Positions 35,137-45,000 of a stretch of DNA of 64,000 bases are shown here, in pieces. Numbering within the stretch: the stretch's first letter is position 1; each line of letters begins with the position of its first letter. Both the position numbers and the translations under genes were made by a program. The notes below the pieces were generated by a model that saw only the letters and a program-made list of their open reading frames with translations, searched no databases and had not been told where the DNA came from. Origin of the DNA: CAIWHR01 sp963813415 (GTDB lineage: Bacteria; Pseudomonadota; Gammaproteobacteria; Burkholderiales; Casimicrobiaceae); contig CAWEYW010000006.1 of assembly GCA_963813415.1 (NCBI GenBank), positions 105,535-169,534 on the forward strand, given 5' to 3'.

Positions 35137-35454
35137 TCATCGACCTTCGCCCAGCTCCACAGATACAGGCACCTTGTGCTTCCTGAAGAGGTCGCGAAGT
35201 GCCTCGGCCAGACACTCCTTGAGGCTGTATCCCGTCTTGGCTTGGACCATGCGCAGGGAAGCTTTCACCTCGGCCGGGAAGTAGGCCGAAACGTTCACCT
35301 CGCCCGCTTTGTGGATCTGACGGGTCTTTGGCACCACTGTAGCCGTAACAACTCTAGCGTAATGGCCGATTTCAGCGGCCGCCACGGCATGCGTGGCCTT
35401 GGTTCTTGCCTGTGTCGGCGAGTTCCGTGCCACCTGCGACCGTTGTTTTCCCAT
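35137..35454 (-). CDS. Ribbon-helix-helix-like small protein
   Basis: A 105-residue basic protein from ATG 35454 (MGKQRSQVARNSPTQARTKA). After a disordered basic start, GEVNVSAYFPAEVKASLRMVQAKTGYSLKECLAEALRDLFRKH reads as strand-helix-helix, the fold of ParG/Arc-type DNA-binding antitoxins. It is the first gene of a tight three-gene unit with the ImmA/IrrE peptidase and the PIN-like protein. It may be the operon repressor and a possible ImmA substrate; both are inferences. Confidence 0.72.
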   Translation of the reverse strand: MGKQRSQVARNSPTQARTKATHAVAAAEIGHYARVVTATVVPKTRQIHKAGEVNVSAYFPAEVKASLRMVQAKTGYSLKECLAEALRDLFRKHKVPVSVELGEGR

Positions 35455-36264
35455 TTCTGGGCAACCTCGAGATCTTGAGAGATTGAGAGAATATACCTCG
35501 CCGCGTGGGCCGCGGAATAGGGGGTTGTGCACAACACTGACGGTGAAGCGCGGAACGCAAACGGTGCCGACGGTGACGGCTCGGAAACAGCGTCCCAGCA
35601 GCTGAACGAGTCAGCTTTTCGGCTGCGCTGCTTGAGATGCCGACCGACTCCATTGGGTCGAAAGCGCCAGTTCGATGCGCCGCCGGCGACGGCTCAATGC
35701 GTCGCAGAAGCCAACGTGGCGCGCGGCGGAAGGGGTGCAGCGCTGCCGCGCGTTCGCCGAAGTCTAAGGCGGCGGTATCACGAAGTGGATGCGCATCGCG
35801 GCGCTTGCGCATTCCGCGAACCTGCTCATTGCTCCGCACGACGCGCTGGAGCTGTCACAGCATCTAGTGCCCGCAGTGTCGAACGGCTACATGGTCGAGA
35901 ACATCTTTGGCAGCGACCTCTTTGACCTCGGGGCGCCGAGCCGAGTCGTAAGTGGCTAGGCGACGCGCCCCGGCAGTCCGACGGCGAGCGCCGTCAAGCC
36001 GGGGTGATACCGAGTGCCGATGCGCCAACGTATGGAAGAGGACGGGTGCGATCGTTGGGCGAGGACCGTGACCGAAGCCCTCAGATTTGCTTGGTCGACG
36101 ATGCTGACGGTGGCGGTGTCGTCCGTCGCCGAGTTTGATACCAAGCCGTGTTCCGTCGCCCCGACGACGGGGACGTGATCGTCGCATTGGCGTTAACGAC
36201 CGCCCAAGACCGTTGCCGTCGTCGCAGTCATCGGCGCTCAGTACACGTCGGTTCGTGCTCGCGC
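35455..36264. other. Gene-poor stretch upstream of the RHH-ImmA-PIN module
   Basis: 810 bp with several open frames but no coherent protein pattern, no RNA gene and no clear repeat. The sequence is GC-rich like the host. It should hold the promoter of the module near 35460-35520, where the DNA turns AT-richer (GAGAGATTGAGAGAATATACC). Confidence 0.45.
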
Positions 36265-36900
36265 TCATGCCGGCCTCGAAGTCGTCGGCACCTCGTGCCG
36301 GTGCTTCGCCCGTGAGGGGATCGGGAACTCGAGTTGCACCGCGAGCCAGCGGAACGCCTCTTTGGCCAGAAGTTGCGGCGGCCGCTCGGAACTGTCCAAT
36401 TCCAATCCCCGCATGGGCAGCGGGACGGCGGCCTGGTAACGGTGGGAGTCGACATCCCAGCGCGACAACCGAAGCGCGTCAAGGAAGTCGCCGCGCTGCT
36501 CGAGACGGCGGTATGCCGCTCGGGGCGAGGCACATGTCCGAATCAGCATGAAACGCGCCGGGCGAAAACTCGCCACGACGCGGCGAAGCGCAGGGGGATC
36601 CTCGAGCTCGTACGTCATCGGCGCCACCACCAGGACGCTTCGCTCGAAGGCAACGAGTTCCCGGACCTGGCGGTACAGGCAGGAGTACTGAGCGTCGCGC
36701 AACTTGCGCAGCATACCGTTCGCTGCAGCGTCTGCCAGCGAAACTCCATTCACCGCAAGTGCGGCGCGGACCAGCGGTTGTGTCAGCGTGTCGAGATCGA
36801 GATACGCGAACTCGCGGGGCAAGAACGGGTAGAGCGCTGCGCCCAGGGTGGATTTCCCGGTGCCGGGGAGGCCTGTCAACGCGATTACGGTCGGGCCCAT
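36265..36900 (-). CDS. P-loop kinase-like ATP-binding protein
   Basis: A 211-residue protein beginning MGPTVIALTGLPGTGKSTLGAALYP, a clear Walker A motif. YLDLDTLTQPL gives an acidic second motif, and LVVAPMTYELEDPPALRRVV and RFMLIRTCASPRAAYRRLEQRG are typical of the lid region of zeta-toxin/AK-like small-molecule kinases. ATG 36900 is the natural start. The substrate is unknown; it could phosphorylate a sugar, nucleotide or antibiotic. It lies 90 bp from a LOG-family gene on the same strand. Confidence 0.8.
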   Translation of the reverse strand: MGPTVIALTGLPGTGKSTLGAALYPFLPREFAYLDLDTLTQPLVRAALAVNGVSLADAAANGMLRKLRDAQYSCLYRQVRELVAFERSVLVVAPMTYELEDPPALRRVVASFRPARFMLIRTCASPRAAYRRLEQRGDFLDALRLSRWDVDSHRYQAAVPLPMRGLELDSSERPPQLLAKEAFRWLAVQLEFPIPSRAKHRHEVPTTSRPA

Positions 36901-36990
36901 GCGAGCGGAACGCTGCCAAGCTGCGCCGGATCGTATCGAGCCCCGTGCGCGACGGTCTCGCCTTGGACGCTGCTGCAAGCGAAGCGGCGC

Positions 36991-37629
36991 TCAGGCCGCG
37001 CAGAGCAGGCGTCCATCGGCGTGCAGAAGGGTCGAGATGGCCTCCTCGGGCCGGTTGCAGAAGAGCAGGCGGTCGAGATCGTGGGCGGCGATGAGCCCCG
37101 AACCGAGCATCCGGCCGCGCATCCAATCGAGCATGCCTTGCCAGAAGGTCTGGTCGAAGAGCAGCACCGGCGCGTGCGGCGACTTTCCGCACTGAATCAG
37201 CGTGAGCACTTCGCCCAGTTCGTCCAGCGTGCCGAAGCCACCAGGAAAGAACAGGAAGGCGCGCGAGTGCCGGCAGAACGCCACCTTGCGCGAGGCGAAG
37301 TGCTCGAATTGGACCTTGACGTCGAGGTGTGGATTCGTGGCTTCGTGGGCGGACAGCCCGATGGGAAGACCGACGCTGCGGCCGCGCAACCCGGCCTTGG
37401 CGCCCTCGTTCGCGGCCAGCATGATGCCAGGCCCGCCGCCGGTGATCACGGCGATCCCGCGGGCCGACAGCAGCCGCGCCGTTTCTCGCGCCGCGACGTA
37501 GTAGCGACTCTCGGGCGTGAGGCGGGCACTGCCGAAAATGGCGACGGAAGGGCCCAAATTCGTCAGCGCGGCCGCGGACGCGTCCACCTCGCGGGCGAGG
37601 CGCTGACTGAGCGTGGTGCGTTCCTTCAC
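36991..37629 (-). CDS. LOG-family protein (TIGR00730-like)
   Basis: A 212-residue Rossmann protein. It has VAIFGSARLTPESRYY, AVITGGGPGIMLAANEGAKAG and the signature PGGFGTLDELGEVLTLIQ, which includes the PGGxGTxxE motif of LOG-type nucleoside-5'-monophosphate phosphoribohydrolases. ASRKVAFCRHSRAFLFF also fits. The family releases free cytokinin bases in plants and microbes; in bacteria some members act on other nucleotides such as IMP or AMP. The physiological substrate here is not known. Confidence 0.9.
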   Translation of the reverse strand: MKERTTLSQRLAREVDASAAALTNLGPSVAIFGSARLTPESRYYVAARETARLLSARGIAVITGGGPGIMLAANEGAKAGLRGRSVGLPIGLSAHEATNPHLDVKVQFEHFASRKVAFCRHSRAFLFFPGGFGTLDELGEVLTLIQCGKSPHAPVLLFDQTFWQGMLDWMRGRMLGSGLIAAHDLDRLLFCNRPEEAISTLLHADGRLLCAA

Positions 37630-38611
37630 GATCTGATGAGGGCGCTTTGAGCGTGCCCCCGGCCCAGAGAAGTCGCGCGCGGCGAACTTCGAGCGGCGAC
37701 GCCACGAGCTACGCGAGCACCAAGCCGTGCGGCCCGCGTGATCACGCGGCGCGCGCTGGGCACTTGTGAATTACAGGCTGTACGCATGCTCCCGCTTTGG
37801 CGGACGCCTCGGCTGCTCCTCGAGGGGTTCATAGGCCATTGGCTGAGCAAGATGCGTGCGCGGGCGCCTGGACTCGGATGCACGGCGTCGAGCGTGCGCG
37901 GCTCATGGGGAACCCGCCCCAGAACTTGAACCGTCCCCCGAGCTTGTTCACGGCGTCCGCGGCGGCGTCGATGGGGCGTTCGGCGGTCGCTTCTCCTGCG
38001 TCGGCTCTGCCCTGTGGCGGTTGCCGGAGCGTCCCTGCGCGTCGGCGCCGTCGGGGTCACCCATCCCGACCGGAGTCATTCCCGTGGACTGACCCGCACC
38101 CTGACGGTCCAGAGTTGTTCCCACGCGACCTTGGGATTGGTCGGACGCGCCGGATGCACGAGGTTCAATTCTTCACCGTACGCGATCGCCTGCAGCATGC
38201 ACCCCGGAACACGTCCCTCGGACCGCTTCTTCCTAAGCAATGTGCCCGCAGCTAGAGGGACTTTCACCGGTCAGTAAGGATCTTCTATTCGTAGCGGTAC
38301 TGAGCATGGTGGCTGAAATGGCGCAAACGGCTCGCAAGCAAGAGCCGGTTTCTCCTGACCGAGAACCAGGGGTGGCCATACCGGCGCGAAGCGCGCGGTA
38401 GCGCGGCCGTTCCCATCAAAGGAAAGGTCAGTCAAGCCGATTTCGGTCGCTTCTCGCGTATCGAAATGTGCGTACGGTATTGTCCTCCACATACGCATCT
38501 GCCGCGCCTTCTAGCTAAGTGACAACACGGTGCTCCTTCACGCGCATCGCGATGGGCACGCGATAGCGGCAATGGATCCACTGGCCTCGAGCGCCTGCAC
38601 CCCACGGTCTC
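37630..38611. other. Gene-poor stretch
   Basis: About 980 bp without a supported gene. Short frames exist (for example 38271-38498 on the minus strand, 75 codons) but show no family pattern. Composition drops in GC around 38140-38540, as expected for decayed accessory DNA. Confidence 0.45.
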
Positions 38612-38956
38612 TCACGACGGGTCCACAGGGTCCTGTCCTCGTGTGCCTGCGCTCTCGTCCTCATGCACGGGAGATCTTCCCCGCTGCACCTCGTTGCCAT
38701 CGATTACGAGAGCCGCGCCTTCGCGGACGGCGGGGCGGGACTGTACGATGGGTCGGCGCCGTCGGTGCGCTGGCACGAGGGCACGTACCAGCGCCGCAAT
38801 GGTCACAAATACCATGCCGACGGCCAGCAACAGCCACAAGCCCAGCGCCAGAAGCACGATGCCCAGGAGGACAAGGGCGATCAGAAGCGCGCCAAGCAAG
38901 TTGCTTGATCTGCTCGAGCCGCGTCCGGCAACCAGATGGATGTGCACGCGCTTCAT
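38612..38956 (-). CDS. Possible small membrane protein (114 aa)
   Basis: The N-terminal half is coherent: MKRVHIHLVAGRGSSRSSNL followed by a long hydrophobic stretch (about residues 21-62, two passes) ending in a basic RRRRP segment. The last 40 residues are charged and less protein-like. A 6-bp hairpin (38964-38981) separates it from the giant gene upstream on the same strand. The ribosome site is weak. Function unknown. Confidence 0.42.
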   Translation of the reverse strand: MKRVHIHLVAGRGSSRSSNLLGALLIALVLLGIVLLALGLWLLLAVGMVFVTIAALVRALVPAHRRRRPIVQSRPAVREGAALVIDGNEVQRGRSPVHEDESAGTRGQDPVDPS

Positions 38957-39011
38957 GGGGTTTGCGCTCGAAGCTGAGCGCCTCGAGGAATAATGGATGT
39001 ACCGATGACCG

Positions 39012-42000
39012 CTACCAGTGCAGCGCGATCGCTCGCTCGTCGTGATAGTGCTGCTCGGGATCGGTCACCGTGCTTGCGTGCCAGCGATCCCGATCGAGCA
39101 CGGCGTGCAGCGTATAAGTTCCGGCATCGAGCGGTGCGCCGCCTGCCGACACCATGAGGATCATCGTCTCGGCGCCGTTCGCCAAGGCCACGACCGGAAT
39201 CGTGATGTCCTCTTCGATCCAGTGCCCGTGCCAGACTGGCCCGCTGCCGCCTGGCAGGAGCGCGATCATGCCCGGATCGAGCGCGGCCACGGCGGCGAGC
39301 TCCGACCGCTTCGCCGCTTCGGTGGCCGGAACCAGTTCGATGAGTGCGCCGCTCGCGTTCGTGCCCGCCGTCGCCGCGGGTGCGCGATAGAGTTCGACCA
39401 GATTGCCTGCCGCAGTGGCGATGATGCGCGCGATGCGGGCTTGCGGGTCGAACGTCGCGCTTTCCGCTGGCGCCGCGACCTGGCCCTTTGCGAAGCTCAG
39501 TCTTGCGAGCGCTGCGGGTGCTGGTAGCGCGGCGGATTGATCGAGCGCCGAGACCGCTCGCATCGCAATGGACTCCAGCGGACCGAGGCCGGTCGAGGCG
39601 CCATGAACCGGTGTCGATACGCCAAGCGGGGGCAACGGCGGCCAGACCGGACCCGGAACCCAACGCCGGACGTGCTTCGAGAGCGTCAGCGTTACCTCAC
39701 GCGTGAGCGAGATCGGCTCGGGCGACTGCAGCATGAACCCGAAGGTGCCACTGCCGTCGGTCAACCGCGCGATCGTCACCCTATCAGGCGCTTTCTGCAG
39801 GCCAATGCCGAGTGCGCCGACGACCGCGTCGAAGAGCTTCTGCCGTTCCTGTGGGTCCGCGGAGCGTTGCATGAGCGCGACGAACTCGGCGGCGTGCGCC
39901 GCAAGAACAGAGGTGACCGGCGTGGGGGTTCCGCCGAACGCGCCGGCCGCGAGCGTCGGCAATTGGCCGTCGTATGTGCCCAGGTGCTCGTTGAATGACG
40001 CGTACGCGCTCGTGACGAAATCGAAAGCGTAGATGTCGATCGCCCCGACCGCGATGCCTGCGAATGCGGCAGGGCCCCGGGCGACCAGCGCGACGCGCCC
40101 GCTGCGCACCGCCTCGCGCGCCCCATCGACCGACACATTGCCCACCGTTGCGCGCACCAGGTCGTCGTACGCCGTGACCGTCAGCAGGAACGTTCCGTCA
40201 ATCTGCACGGCCGCGCGGCCGAGCTCGCGTTCGCCCGCGGCGTCACGCAGACGCACCACCAGCGCATGACCGCCGCCATCGATCTCGACCGTCGCAACAT
40301 ACCCCGTGGGCACCGGCGTGCCGTCGCCTACGCTGACCGCGATGCCCGCCGCGCTCGCCGAGCGCAGATCGACATGCGAGTGCACCTGGAGGTGATCCCA
40401 CGTTGCTTCGCCGCAGGTCGCATAGTGACGGCCGCCGCCCGGACTCGGTGCGATCAGGTTTCCGTGCGCGTCGACTGACCAGAGCACGGCCGTCGCGCCG
40501 CCGTCCGCCTGCTTGATGAATGCGCCCAGATCGAAGATGTCGAAGCCGGACCGTTCGGTGAACGCGCCATCCTTCTGCCGCACGGTCGCGCGATAGCCGG
40601 TCGTTGCTTCCCATGGGCCGGGAGCGGCGTCGCGGTCGATCGGTTCGTGCAACAGCACCTGGCTCGCATGATCGACGGTCGCGGGGCCGCACCCGGGCGA
40701 CGCCAGCTTCACAGCTTCGTGGCGCAGCACCAGCGCGTCGTGGGATCGTGCTCGACGCACCTTCGCTTGCGCAAAGCCCGACGCAGCCTTCGCATATCGG
40801 CGCGGATACGGATTGGCGCGATGCGCCCAGATCCAGTCATCGCTCGGCACGGTCAGTCGCTTGAGCCCGTCGAGCGAGACGACGCGATCGACGTTGAGCT
40901 CCAACGGAAACATCTGCGCCTTCTCGGGCGGATCGCCGGGCAGCGGCGTCCGGTCGATCGGCAACACGGAACTCAGCGAATTCTCGAACGCGAGCACGCA
41001 CGGCTCCAACCGATAGAGCGGCGTCGCGCGTTGCCCTGGATAGGTCATGTCGACGTGCGGCCGAATATCGTCGCCGACGTTCTCCGCCGCATTGAGGCCC
41101 GGCAGGCCCTTGGTGCGGAAATACAACGCCTCGGAAACGTCCAGCGTGCGCGCGCCCGCGGCCTTGGCGCCGACGTCGATCGTCGACGTGATGACGATCT
41201 CGTAGTCGTGATTGGGTAGGAACGCGAGCTTGCCCGAAGCATCGGATCCGGGGGGACCGACCGCCCCGCCATTCCCGCAGCGCTGCGTGGCCGCGACGTA
41301 CCGGAGCACGTCGGCGAGCGTGACGTAGCTGACGCGATAGATCCCGAGTTGCGCAAGCGCCGAGAAGCCGACGGCCGCAAACGCCTTCGCCAATCCGGCG
41401 CTGACGCCACCGAGAACGACGTGCTCGTCCACCTCGACGCGCAGCACCAGGCGGGTCATTCCAGTCGTGGTCGCGGCGACGGTGAGATTCAACGACGAGC
41501 TGCCGGCGGCACGCATGTCGGCACTCTGGTGTGCGACCTGCGTCACGCCGGAATAGGCCTCGAACACGAGCGTGGCCGGCAGGCGTTCCCACGAACACTC
41601 GAGTTGTGCCGACATCGCGGGGTCGGTGAGGTCCGCGCTGCCGATCACCATCGAAGCGCGCGGCGACACGCGCGCGAGATGCCCGCCCGGATACACGGGA
41701 TCGCCCGGCATGACGGCCGGCGTCGTGGGCGTCGCCCACGTCCACCAGGCGCCACCGCCGCTGAAGCGCTCGTTGCGCGGCACGCGCGCTCCCATCGCGA
41801 TGCCGCTGAATTCCAGCACATGCGCGCGCGGCAGCGATTTCCTCTGCGTTTCCCGATCGCAGCAGGGAAAGTCGGCATCGTTGCGCGCGGCTTCCTCGTC
41901 GTTCTGCGCGGCCTTCGTAATGAACGAATACGGCGCGGCACTGTTGATCAGCAGGCGCTTCGGCGCGAGCTTGCCGTCGGCGCGGGAATCGTGGTCCCAA

Positions 42001-45000
42001 CTGAAGTTGATCGTCTCCGGTGCGGCGCCACCGATCGAGAACTGCGTCTGCGCGTCGGTGACCAGATCGCTCCACACCCCCGCCGTCGGCCCGAAGCGCG
42101 GCGCGCGCCGCACCGCGATCGATTTCAGGCCATAGCGAAGGTTGAGATCCGCGACCTTCTGCACGCCGGTGTCGGTGGTGCCGTCGTAGGTCGACGTTGC
42201 GACGGCGGAATCGTTGGACATCGGCTGCGAGAGATCGATCGCGATGGTCGCGTCGACGCTCACGATCGGGATGTCGTTGCGCAGGTGCGGATCGGCAATG
42301 CGAACGCCGGAAAGACCGTTGAGCTGATTGAACGTGTACACGAACGCGCCATCGCCGAGCGCGCCGGCGAGGCCGGGGACGAGCAGCGGCGTCGACTGCT
42401 GGACGCAGCCGAGGCCCGAGGCCTTGGACAGGCTTTGCGTGACCGTCGAGGTGTCGAATGGCAGCGGCTCCTGGTACGTCTTGTCGATCGTGAAGGTGAC
42501 GTCGGGCAGGAACCACGGCGTGTCGATCTTGATTTCGGCGTGCAGCGTGACGTACCAGGGATGCTTTCCGATGTAGGTGATCTTGAGCGAGATCTCGGCG
42601 CCGAAGCTGAATATCCAGAACACCCGGATCTTGAAGCCGAGCTCGATCCAGAACTCGAGCCCGCTCGCATCCGAACCCGTCTTCCAGGTGCCGAAGACCA
42701 ACCCGAACGTGCCCCACAGGATGAACGAGCCGATGCCCCAATTCGCGCCGGCGCTGAGCGTGATCACGATGCCGAAGCCCTTGGGGCCGCCGTCGACGAT
42801 TTGCACGCACACGCCGAGCATGAACTTGATCGTGATCCAGACGTCGAAGTCGATCTTGAGCGCAAGCCATGTGCTTTGATCGGCGAGCTGGCCGATGGCG
42901 AACGCCCACGGCTTGTTGCCGAGATACATCGTGCCGGTCAGTTGCGCGATCCTGGCGAGCCAGCTCGGCAGGCTGCCCGATGCGAAGTCCCCGACGTTCA
43001 GATCGATGCCGATCATCACGCCGAACTTGTCTTTGTCGATGTCGTATTCGATCGCGACGAAGGCAATGGGCTTCGGATTCTTCAGCAGGAAGAGCTCACC
43101 TACGATCAGGATGCCGGTATCGGCTTTGCTCTTCGCGAAGAAGACGAAGATCGAGAGGTGCAGCGCCGAGCCGCAACCGTTGAGCGAGAAGCCGCAGCCG
43201 ACCCCGAAGTCGAACGAGCCCTTCTCTGCGATCCAGTCGGCGAGGGTGCGATTGGCCGGCATGGAGAGCGCGTTGTCGTGGTTCTGATGCCACTTCAACA
43301 GCACCATGCCTTCGCCGTCGGGAAACGTGGCGTCGAGATTCGGCGCCATGTTGTCCGCGACCAGGGCGCGGATGTCGTAGAGCCCGATCGGACCGGCCGG
43401 CAGGAAGCCGAGCTCGAGGGCGGCAAGGAAGTAGTCGAAATCCTGCGCGGGATCGCTCAAGTTCGTGCGCTTGCCCTTGATGAATTCGGCGGCAAGGGAA
43501 AACGTCATCGCAAGCGCGTTGAGCACGACCTTGACGCCGAATCCCCATTCCTTGACCGCCCAGCCGTCGGCAGTGAAATCGCTGATGTAGCCGAAGCCCT
43601 CGACGTCGACCGGACCGTAGGCGAGCTTCAGGAAGATGCCGTCGAGCTTGAAGAACGGCTGGGACCCATCGTCATTGAGACGGAAGCGAAGGCGGCGCAC
43701 GCGGATGCCGAAGCCGCTTCCGCCGTCCTTGTCGGTCGTGTCGCCGCTCGGCTTCACGGCCTTGCCGCCGCCCGAGCCTCCGATCGCCACGCCGCCGCTG
43801 AACGAGAAATACGGCGTGCCGTTGGGCTCCTCGACCCAGCCAAGCTCCTCGATGATGATCTTGACCGTGTTGGCAAAAACCAGCTGCATGCCGTCGGGCA
43901 TCTGCAGGCCGTCGAGCGAGAAGTGGCCGAGCTTGTAGCCGAGGTCGCGGATGACCACGCTGAGGGGTTTGCCCGTCAGCGACGTGATCTTGAAGAACGA
44001 GCTGCCGCCGCTGGGCAGGCCGCTCACGTACAGATCGCCCAGGAGCTCGAAGCTGTCCTTGAAGGGGACGCCGTTGCTTAGGCGACCGACCGAGACGCCG
44101 AGCTTCAGGCCGACGAGGCCGACCGTCGTGTCGGCGATCGTCATCTTCACGGGCGTGTCGGCGATGTCGATCACCATGCCCGCGGTGAACGTCCACTCGT
44201 CGTCGATGCCCATCGTCGGGCCCAGCTTCTTTCCTGTCGTCGTCTGGAAGATCAGGGCGGCCTGGAACTGGAGCTGCGGCTGGTCGGCAGGGTCGAACGC
44301 GTGGATATCGCCGGTGCGGAAGAAGAACTTTTCGACTTGCAGCGTCAGCGAGGAGCCGCCGTTGCCCCCTTGCTGCGTGGATGCGTAGATGGGGATCTGA
44401 ACCGGCGCGCCGCTGAGGGAGTACGCCTCCTTGATGTCGCCGCGGTCGGTGATCTTGCGCCGGAAACCAAACGTCCCGTGCGAGGGGATGGGCAGCATCG
44501 GCACCATGACCGGTACCACGACGTCCTCGAGCACGAGCTCCAGGTTTTCGAGGTGCACGGCACCGGTCTGCACGCGCGTGCGCAAATCGGAGAAAGGCGG
44601 CTGCGTGAAGTCGACTTCGATGCTGCGGAAACCCAGCGCGCCTTTCGCCGGCGGCTTCGCGAAGAACGAGCCGGGATCGTTGTGCGCCCACTCGAGATAC
44701 TCGGTGCGGCTGGGCGAGGGCAGCAGCTGCACGTCGTACACGGCCTTCGCCGGCAGCCCCATCCAGCGCACCGGACCCAACGAGATCGGCACCGTCGGCT
44801 CGAGGATGACGTCGCCTTCGACCGTGAGGTGCAGCCGCACGTAGCATTCGATCTCGGCGGAGTGGTTCTCGTCGTTGAGCGTGTAGGCGAACGTGTCGAT
44901 CGCGGTAGGGTCGAATGAGCCGACCGACACCGGCGCGCCGCTCAGTGCCGACGCGAGGCCGGCCTTGAGGAACAGCTTCACCGGCAGTTGATCGATGATG

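Noticed and set aside
35956..36144. 62-codon minus-strand frame upstream of the kinase-like gene
   Set aside because: No family match and surrounded by equally long random frames.
37860..38060. Minus-strand segment with a protein-like patch (IDAAADAVNKLGGRFKFWGG)
   Set aside because: It lacks a good start and does not continue into a recognisable protein on either side. Left as decayed DNA.
38964..38981. 6-bp inverted repeat after the giant gene as its terminator
   Set aside because: No T tract on the minus strand and the stem is short. It is mentioned only as a separator.
41349..44081. A 910-codon open frame on the plus strand opposite the 2126-residue gene
   Set aside because: Its product is rich in Arg, His and Asp with no fold pattern, as expected for the complementary strand of GC-rich coding DNA. 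The minus-strand frame is coupled and coherent.
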